NCBI GenBank assembly: GCA_013214635.1
Contig: JABSSC010000039.1
Span: forward strand, 1-38,998
Direction: 5' to 3'
From: Paracoccaceae bacterium
Lineage (GTDB): Bacteria; Pseudomonadota; Alphaproteobacteria; Rhodobacterales; Rhodobacteraceae
DNA length: 38,998 bases
A program made the translations under genes and the position numbers. A model generated the notes under the pieces. It was given only the letters and a program-made list of their open reading frames with translations, did not search any database and had not been told where the DNA came from. Shown here piece after piece: positions 33,826 through 38,998 of this stretch. The stretch's first letter is position 1; the number at the start of each line of letters is the position of its first letter.

Positions 33826-34779
33826 ATGAACTGGATATCGAATTACGTCCGTCCGAAGATCAATTCGCTTTTCTCGCGCCGGGATGTGCCGGAAAACCTT
33901 TGGACCAAGTGTGACAATTGCGGAACGATGCTGTTCCATCGCGAACTGAGCGAAAACCTCAACGTTTGCACGAATTGCGGCCACCACATGGGGATCACCC
34001 CGCGTGAAAGGTTCCACGCGCTGTTTGACGGTGGGATTTTCACTGAGGTCCCTGTTCCGGCTCCGCTGGCTGATCCACTGCATTTCCGGGACCAGAAACG
34101 GTACCCCGATCGGATGAAAACAGCCCAAAAATCGACTGGCGAAACTGAGGCGATGCTGGTCGCCGAGGGCGAGATCGGACGCACACCCATCGTGGCCGCC
34201 GGTCAGGACTTTTCCTTCATGGGTGGGTCGATGGGAATGTATGTCGGCAATGCGATTGTCGCCGCTGCCGAACGCGCCGTTGCGTTGAAGCGCCCGCTGA
34301 TCCTCTTCTCAGCCGCCGGGGGCGCGCGGATGCAGGAAGGTATTCTGAGCCTGATGCAGATGCCGCGCACCACGGTCGCGGTGGAGATGCTGAAAGAGGC
34401 CGGGTTGCCTTATATCGTCGTCCTGACGCACCCGACCACCGGCGGCGTGACGGCATCCTATGCGATGCTGGGCGATGTTCATATCGCCGAACCCAACGCG
34501 CTGATCTGCTTTGCCGGACCCCGCGTGATTGAACAGACCATTCGCGAAAAGCTCCCCGAGGGCTTCCAGCGGGCTGAGTATCTGTTGGACCACGGCATGT
34601 TGGATCGGGTCACAAACCGCAAGGACATGAAGAACGAATTGGTGACGATCCTGCGGATGCTGTTGGCCCTGCCGCCAGAAGTGAAAGGCGATCTGCCCGC
34701 GCCGACGCCCGAGCCGGAGACGGTCCCCGAGGCCGACGCGTCCGGCGCGCCGGAGCCCGCCGGAGACGCCAAAGCGTGA
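33826..34779 (+). CDS. accD: Acetyl-CoA carboxylase carboxyltransferase subunit beta
   Basis: 317 residues. The N-terminal zinc ribbon has Cys29, Cys32, Cys48 and Cys51 ([19 protein letters not shown]). The crotonase-fold carboxyltransferase core shows [53 protein letters not shown] and [16 protein letters not shown]. The frame opens upstream at 33757, but ATG 33826 ([12 protein letters not shown]) is the family start. With AccA it transfers the carboxyl group from biotin to acetyl-CoA for fatty-acid synthesis. The last 40 residues are a Pro/Glu/Ala-rich tail. GTGA overlap with folC. Confidence 0.96.
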   Translation: MNWISNYVRPKINSLFSRRDVPENLWTKCDNCGTMLFHRELSENLNVCTNCGHHMGITPRERFHALFDGGIFTEVPVPAPLADPLHFRDQKRYPDRMKTAQKSTGETEAMLVAEGEIGRTPIVAAGQDFSFMGGSMGMYVGNAIVAAAERAVALKRPLILFSAAGGARMQEGILSLMQMPRTTVAVEMLKEAGLPYIVVLTHPTTGGVTASYAMLGDVHIAEPNALICFAGPRVIEQTIREKLPEGFQRAEYLLDHGMLDRVTNRKDMKNELVTILRMLLALPPEVKGDLPAPTPEPETVPEADASGAPEPAGDAKA

Positions 34780-36050
34780 GGGCCGAGACCTCAGACATCA
34801 TCCTTGAAAAGATGATGGCGCTGCACCCCAAGATTATCGACTTAACGCTCGACCGTGTTTGGCGGTTGTTGGAGGCGTTGGATCACCCAGAAACGCGTCT
34901 GCCGCCTGTGGTGCATATCGCGGGAACGAATGGCAAGGGGTCGACGCTGGCCATGATCCGTGCGGGCATCGAAGGGGCCGGGCAGACTGCGCATGCCTAT
35001 ACCTCTCCCCATCTGGCCCGGTTCAACGAGCGCATTCGCGTGGCGGGCGATCTGATCGAAGAGGATCAGCTGGCCGATGTGCTTGAGATTTGCTGGAAAG
35101 CGAACGCGGGCGCCGCAATCACCTATTTTGAGATCACGACCATCGCCGCACTTGTGGCGTTTGTTGAGACGACTGCGGATTGGACTCTGCTTGAAGTTGG
35201 TTTGGGTGGGCGGTTGGACGCGACCAATGTGGTCGAGCGTCCGGCGCTGACCGTGATTACACCCGTCGCTTTTGATCATGAACAGTACCTTGGTGACACG
35301 ATCACCAAGATTGCGCGTGAGAAGGCAGGCATCATCAAACGGGGCGTGCCCTGTGTCGTGGGACCGCAGCGGGACGAGGCGCTTGAGGTCATCGAAGATG
35401 TGGCCGCGCGCATGGGCTCTGAGCTTTTGGTCTATGGCCAGCATTGGCATGTCTGGGAAGAACGCGGGCGGCTTGTCTATCAGGATGAGCGTGGCCTGCT
35501 TGATTTACCGCATCCCATCCTGCGCGGAGAGCATCAGGTGCGTAATGCCGGTGCGGCCTTGGCGGCGCTGCGGCATCTCGGATTTGACGAGGCTGCTTGC
35601 GAGCACGCAATGACTGATGCGGTTTGGCCCGCACGCATGCAGCGGTTGAAGACAGGGCCGCTGGTCGACGCCGCTGGCACGGCGGAGGTTTGGCTGGACG
35701 GTGGTCACAACCCGGCGGCAGGGGCCGCTGTGGCGCAGACACTGGATGAGCTGCCAGAACGCCAGACCCATCTGATCGTGGGCATGTTGAGCACCAAGGA
35801 TGTGATCGGATTTCTTGCCCCCATCGCCGCGCGTGCAGTCGGCCTCCACGCGGTCGATATTCCCGACGCCGTAGCCACATTGCCCGCAAAAGATACCGCC
35901 TCAGCAGGGCGCGATGTCGGGTTGGACTCACGCGTCTCGGGTTCGGTTCTTGAGGCGGTTCAGGACATAATCGCGCAGGACCCAGAGGCCAGAATACTCA
36001 TCTGCGGGTCGCTCTATCTTGCCGGTGCAGTTTTGCAAGAAAACGGCTGA
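34776..36050 (+). CDS. folC: Bifunctional folylpolyglutamate/dihydrofolate synthase
   Basis: 424 residues, starting with GTG at 34776 in a GTGA overlap with accD; accD-folC is a conserved alphaproteobacterial and enterobacterial pair. Mur-ligase fold: P-loop [10 protein letters not shown] at 48-57, the [20 protein letters not shown] segment, [16 protein letters not shown], the [28 protein letters not shown] region, and the C-terminal [14 protein letters not shown]. It adds glutamate to dihydropteroate and to folates. Its stop is 6 bp from the end of the porin-like pseudogene on the other strand. Confidence 0.95.
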   Translation: MRAETSDIILEKMMALHPKIIDLTLDRVWRLLEALDHPETRLPPVVHIAGTNGKGSTLAMIRAGIEGAGQTAHAYTSPHLARFNERIRVAGDLIEEDQLADVLEICWKANAGAAITYFEITTIAALVAFVETTADWTLLEVGLGGRLDATNVVERPALTVITPVAFDHEQYLGDTITKIAREKAGIIKRGVPCVVGPQRDEALEVIEDVAARMGSELLVYGQHWHVWEERGRLVYQDERGLLDLPHPILRGEHQVRNAGAALAALRHLGFDEAACEHAMTDAVWPARMQRLKTGPLVDAAGTAEVWLDGGHNPAAGAAVAQTLDELPERQTHLIVGMLSTKDVIGFLAPIAARAVGLHAVDIPDAVATLPAKDTASAGRDVGLDSRVSGSVLEAVQDIIAQDPEARILICGSLYLAGAVLQENG

Positions 36051-36055
36051 CGGCG

Positions 36056-36970
36056 TCAGAACCTCCAGCGCGCACCGAACGTAATCGAGGTCAGATCTGC
36101 GTAAGAGATCGCAGCATCACTGAATCCATATTGAATATAGCCGAGGTAGGCTTCGATGCTTTGCGCGTCAAAATCTTGCGTCACGCCGACTCCCCAACTG
36201 TCCGAACTCGAACCGGAGCTCTCGAAATCGGTACCGCGGTAGAAGTCGACCGAAAAGGCCGTATCGCCGATGCTAAGCCACGATCCGCCATAACCCACGT
36301 TGCCATAAACGTAGCTGCCATTGCCGGAGGACAAGGCGTTTATGCCGTAGGCCGCTCCTGCAGTACAGCCAGAGAAGGATGGCGTGTCATAGCGCAGGCG
36401 CGCGCGACGGCTTCCGTCGAGGTCCTTGAAGACGTCGCCAACGTCAATACCGCTCAGAGTGCCTGAGGGATCGCGAAACTGGAACGAACCGGCGAAATCT
36501 GCGCGCGTTACCTTGTTGGCAAGGGTTGTCCCGGATAGGTTATGGTCGCGACATCGTCCGTCGCCATTGAGCCCTGACCCACATAAAACTTGCCGTAGCT
36601 GGCCGTCCAAATTGCTTCCAGTTTCCGTAGGTTCCCGATCTCCCACTGCCAGCCGACGGGTGTGCTTTCCTGACTGACGCCACTGGACTGGCGAAAGCCG
36701 AGTGCCGTTTCGAAATTGAAGCGAAAGGAGCCGCTATCAAGCTGTTGGTCGAAGTTGACACCAATGCGAGAATTTGACGACGCGTTATCTACAACAGTTC
36801 CTGTCGTTCCAAAAACGATCATCAACAGACTGATATGCCGGATTCAATTGACCATAAGCCGTAACCTTACCGCCTGGGTCGTTGGTATATTCCAGGCTTT
36901 GCGCAATTGCGGGCGCCGAGAATGCGCCTGACGTCACGGCAATAGCAGAAATTATTGATGTGCGCGTCAT
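36056..36970 (-). pseudogene. Porin-like outer-membrane beta-barrel gene with two opposite frameshifts
   Basis: Starts at ATG 36970 with GGAG upstream and a Sec signal (MTRTSIISAIAVTSGAFSAP, then AIAQ), followed by VTAYGQLNPAYQSVDD typical of rhodobacterial porins. The first frame stops at 36785; a second frame resumes with GTVVDNASSNSRIGVNFDQQ and continues to AWTASYGKFYVGQGS-type barrel sequence; the third piece returns to the first frame with SGTTLANKVTRADFAGSFQF and ends in a terminal phenylalanine (ARWRF). Removing one base from the A5 run at 36811-36815 and adding one near 36538-36543 restores a 305-residue or so barrel. Either a recent pseudogene or two base-calling errors. Confidence 0.8.
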
Positions 36971-37034
36971 GATCAGCTCCGCTGTTTGGGGACACGGGCC
37001 TAGTGCTTGCATACTTCTATAACATTTTTAAGTC

Positions 37035-38120
37035 TCACAGCGGTGCGCTGACCCAATCCGCACTTTGCATTTCGCGCAGGCGGCTCGCGGTGCGCTCAAA
37101 CTCAAAAACACCATCACCTTCTAGGTAAAGCCTCTCAGGCTCATCCGCGGCAGAGATGATAACACGGGTTCTGGCCTCGTAGAGTGCATCGATAAGGGTG
37201 ACGAACCTCCGAGCGGCGTTGTAATTTTCGCTTGAAAGCCGCGGGACGTTTTCAAGAAACAGAACACGCGCTTTTTCTGCGATGGCGAGATAGTCCGCCG
37301 GTCCAAGCGGTTGCCCGCACAGATCAAAGAAACTGGCCCGTGCGACACCGGACGCGAAGGCAGGCAGCGTGACGGTGCGCCCCTTCACTTGGATTGGCAG
37401 TGGGTGCACGTCGGCCCCGGCTGTCATCGTGGCCCACAGCGCACGCATTCTCTCAGAAGTCTCTGTTCCGAGCGGGGTAAAATAGACCTGCTCGCCATCG
37501 AGCCGCCCCTGCCGATAGTCCGTGGGCGAAGCGAGCTCGACGACCTCCATCTTTTCTTTAAGGAGTTCGATGAAGGGGAGGAACAGGCCTCTATTCAGCC
37601 CGTCCTTGTAAAGATCATCCGGAAACCGGTTTGAGGTGGAGACGATCACCACGCCGTGCTCCATCATGCGTTCAAACAGCCGCCCGACGATCATCGCATC
37701 CGCGATGTCGGTGATCTGCATTTCGTCAAAGCACAAAAGCCGCAGCCCATCGGCCATCTGATCGGCGACCGGTTTGATGGCGTCATCGACCCCGGTTTGA
37801 CGAACCTTATGCAGGGCGGCCTGCACCTCTTGCATGAAGGCATGAAAATGGACGCGCCCTTTTCCTTTTATGCCCGTATGCGCAAAAAACAGGTCCATCA
37901 GCATGGACTTGCCGCGCCCAACGCCGCCCCAGATGTAGAGCCCCTTGGGTGGTTCGGCCGGTTTTGAGAAAAAGCCGCCAAACCCTTTCTTCGGCGGGGG
38001 AGCTTGAAGCGCGTCGCGGATGCGTTCGAAATGGGGAAGTGCCGCGATCTGAACCGGGTCGGCCGAAATCTTACCTTCAGCCGCCATTGCGTCGTAGATC
38101 TGGCGCAGCGTTTCGCTCAT
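37035..38120 (-). CDS. zapE: Cell division protein ZapE (AFG1-like ATPase)
   Basis: 361 residues. P-loop ATPase: Walker A GGVGRGKSMLMD (65-76), HFHAFMQEVQAALHKVR, Walker B LLCFDEMQITDIADAM (128-143), sensor-like VIVSTSNRFPDDLYKDGLNR, and RFVTLIDALYEARTRVIISA near the C-terminus. In E. coli ZapE binds the FtsZ ring under stress; mitochondrial AFG1 relatives assist protein quality control. It reads towards the porin-like gene, 64 bp away, and diverges from the MFS transporter across 99 bp. Confidence 0.94.
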   Translation of the reverse strand: MSETLRQIYDAMAAEGKISADPVQIAALPHFERIRDALQAPPPKKGFGGFFSKPAEPPKGLYIWGGVGRGKSMLMDLFFAHTGIKGKGRVHFHAFMQEVQAALHKVRQTGVDDAIKPVADQMADGLRLLCFDEMQITDIADAMIVGRLFERMMEHGVVIVSTSNRFPDDLYKDGLNRGLFLPFIELLKEKMEVVELASPTDYRQGRLDGEQVYFTPLGTETSERMRALWATMTAGADVHPLPIQVKGRTVTLPAFASGVARASFFDLCGQPLGPADYLAIAEKARVLFLENVPRLSSENYNAARRFVTLIDALYEARTRVIISAADEPERLYLEGDGVFEFERTASRLREMQSADWVSAPL

Positions 38121-38219
38121 ACCGGGGTGTTAGTTTAAGCGATCAGATAAGAAAAGCTGATGCGTTGGCTCAAAACTGTTGATTTGACGAGACTGCGCTG
38201 ATTGCGCACTAGTGTCGCG

Positions 38220-38998
38220 ATGTCAAACTCCGCCCCAACACAATCGCAACTTGTCACGCCGGTCCTGATTGCAGGCTCTGTGATCCTGATTCTGAGCTTC
38301 GCAATCCGGTCGAGTTTTGGTGTTTTTCAGATACCAATTGCCGAAGAATTTGGCTGGCCCCGTGCAAATTTCTCGATGGCGATTGCCATTCAAAACCTCT
38401 TTTGGGGTATCGGGCAGCCAATCTTTGGCGCCTTGGCAGAGCGGTTTAGTGACCGCCGCGCGATCTTGCTGGGCATCCTTATCTATGCGTTCGGTCTGGC
38501 CCTGTCGGCCTTTGCCACCGAACCAGGTCAGCATTTCGTGCTGGAGGCTTTGGTCGGTATGGGCATTGCGGGGACGGGTATGGGCCTGATCCTTGCGATT
38601 GTGGGCCGCGCAAGCTCGGACAAGAATCGGTCCATGGCGCTTGCGCTGGCAACGGCTGCAGCGTCGCTTGGTCAGGTGGTTGGCCCGCCTTTGGCTGAAA
38701 TCCTGCTCAGCAGTTTTGCGTGGCAAACGGTGTTCCTGATTTTCGCCGGTCTCATACTGGCATCCCTTTTGGTCCTACCGGTTTTGACGTCGCCAATGGC
38801 GACCAAGGCACAGCTTGAAGAGTCGATGGGCGCGGTGTTGCGCCGTGCGGCCCGCGATCCGTCCTATGCGCTGATCTTCATGGGGTTCTTTTCCTGCGGC
38901 TATCAGCTTGGGTTCATGACCGCGCATTTCCCGGCCATGGTCACCGAGATGTGTGGACCGATTAACCCTGCAGGCTTTTTGGCCGGGATCGGGATTTC
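38220..38998 (+). CDS. MFS transporter (3' end outside window)
   Basis: 259 codons are visible from ATG 38220 and the frame is open to the end of the window. About seven membrane helices can be drawn, starting with VLIAGSVILILSFAIRSSFG. The loop between helices 2 and 3 has the MFS motif as ALAERFSDRRAILLG, and GLILAIVGRASSDKNRSMAL and ASLGQVVGPPLAEILL follow. The N-terminal VFQIPIAEEFGWPRANFSMA segment is typical of the oxalate/formate and monocarboxylate-type MFS group. Substrate unknown. No obvious ribosome-binding site stands out before ATG 38220 (GTGTCGCG), so the start is only probable. Confidence 0.87.
   Translation, partial: MSNSAPTQSQLVTPVLIAGSVILILSFAIRSSFGVFQIPIAEEFGWPRANFSMAIAIQNLFWGIGQPIFGALAERFSDRRAILLGILIYAFGLALSAFATEPGQHFVLEALVGMGIAGTGMGLILAIVGRASSDKNRSMALALATAAASLGQVVGPPLAEILLSSFAWQTVFLIFAGLILASLLVLPVLTSPMATKAQLEESMGAVLRRAARDPSYALIFMGFFSCGYQLGFMTAHFPAMVTEMCGPINPAGFLAGIGI

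Overview
The window is GC-rich, densely packed bacterial chromosome that looks like a marine alphaproteobacterium of the Rhodobacterales (Roseobacter-type). The assignment is an inference from gene content and gene order: glnK-amtB, a MlaA lipoprotein next to a Tat-type MlaC, an sfsA/cinA-like/map neighbourhood, accD-folC, ZapE, several proteins recognisable only as rhodobacterial hypotheticals, and one intergenic repeat of the kind I recall from Rhodobacteraceae. Many neighbours overlap by 4 bp (ATGA or GTGA). I see no rRNA, tRNA, CRISPR array, transposase, integrase, toxin-antitoxin pair or recognisable defence locus.

Layout. 1-6.7 kb: a 5'-truncated GNAT acetyltransferase, an aromatic-type aminotransferase, a small exported protein, an acyl-CoA synthetase behind a perfect 15-bp palindrome, the wreck of an alkaline-phosphatase-family gene, a lamin-tail-like/Hint protein, a DoxX membrane protein and a C-terminal scrap of a PsiE-like gene. 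6.7-10.8 kb: the glnK-amtB nitrogen-sensing/ammonium operon with a strong terminator, diverging from a class A penicillin-binding protein. 10.9-14.7 kb: a PhyH-type dioxygenase and a small lipoprotein, converging on a minus-strand run mlaA-mlaC-agmatinase-GNAT. 14.9-18.5 kb: RidA, glycerophosphodiesterase, a FemAB-like GNAT, pterin dehydratase and a MscS channel, closed by a bidirectional terminator facing a peroxiredoxin.

19-25.8 kb: a ferredoxin-reductase-like flavoprotein, rsmD, a 60-residue ORF, map, sfsA, a stand-alone CinA-type molybdopterin-binding protein, a GNAT, an OmpA-family protein and a glutathione transferase. 25.9-32.6 kb (minus strand): a LysR regulator, 2,4-dienoyl-CoA reductase, two coupled hypotheticals, a lipoprotein starting inside ilvD, and ilvD. 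32.8-39 kb: a CPBP protease, accD-folC, a porin-like gene broken by two opposite frameshifts, zapE, and an MFS transporter running off the end.

Most of this is housekeeping and envelope or central metabolism. I do not see a convincing previously undescribed multigene system. The most informative oddities are three decaying genes (phosphatase, PsiE-like and porin-like), short symmetric or tandem DNA motifs in front of the acyl-CoA synthetase, glnK and the LysR gene, the Hint-domain protein, and a few uncharacterised small proteins.
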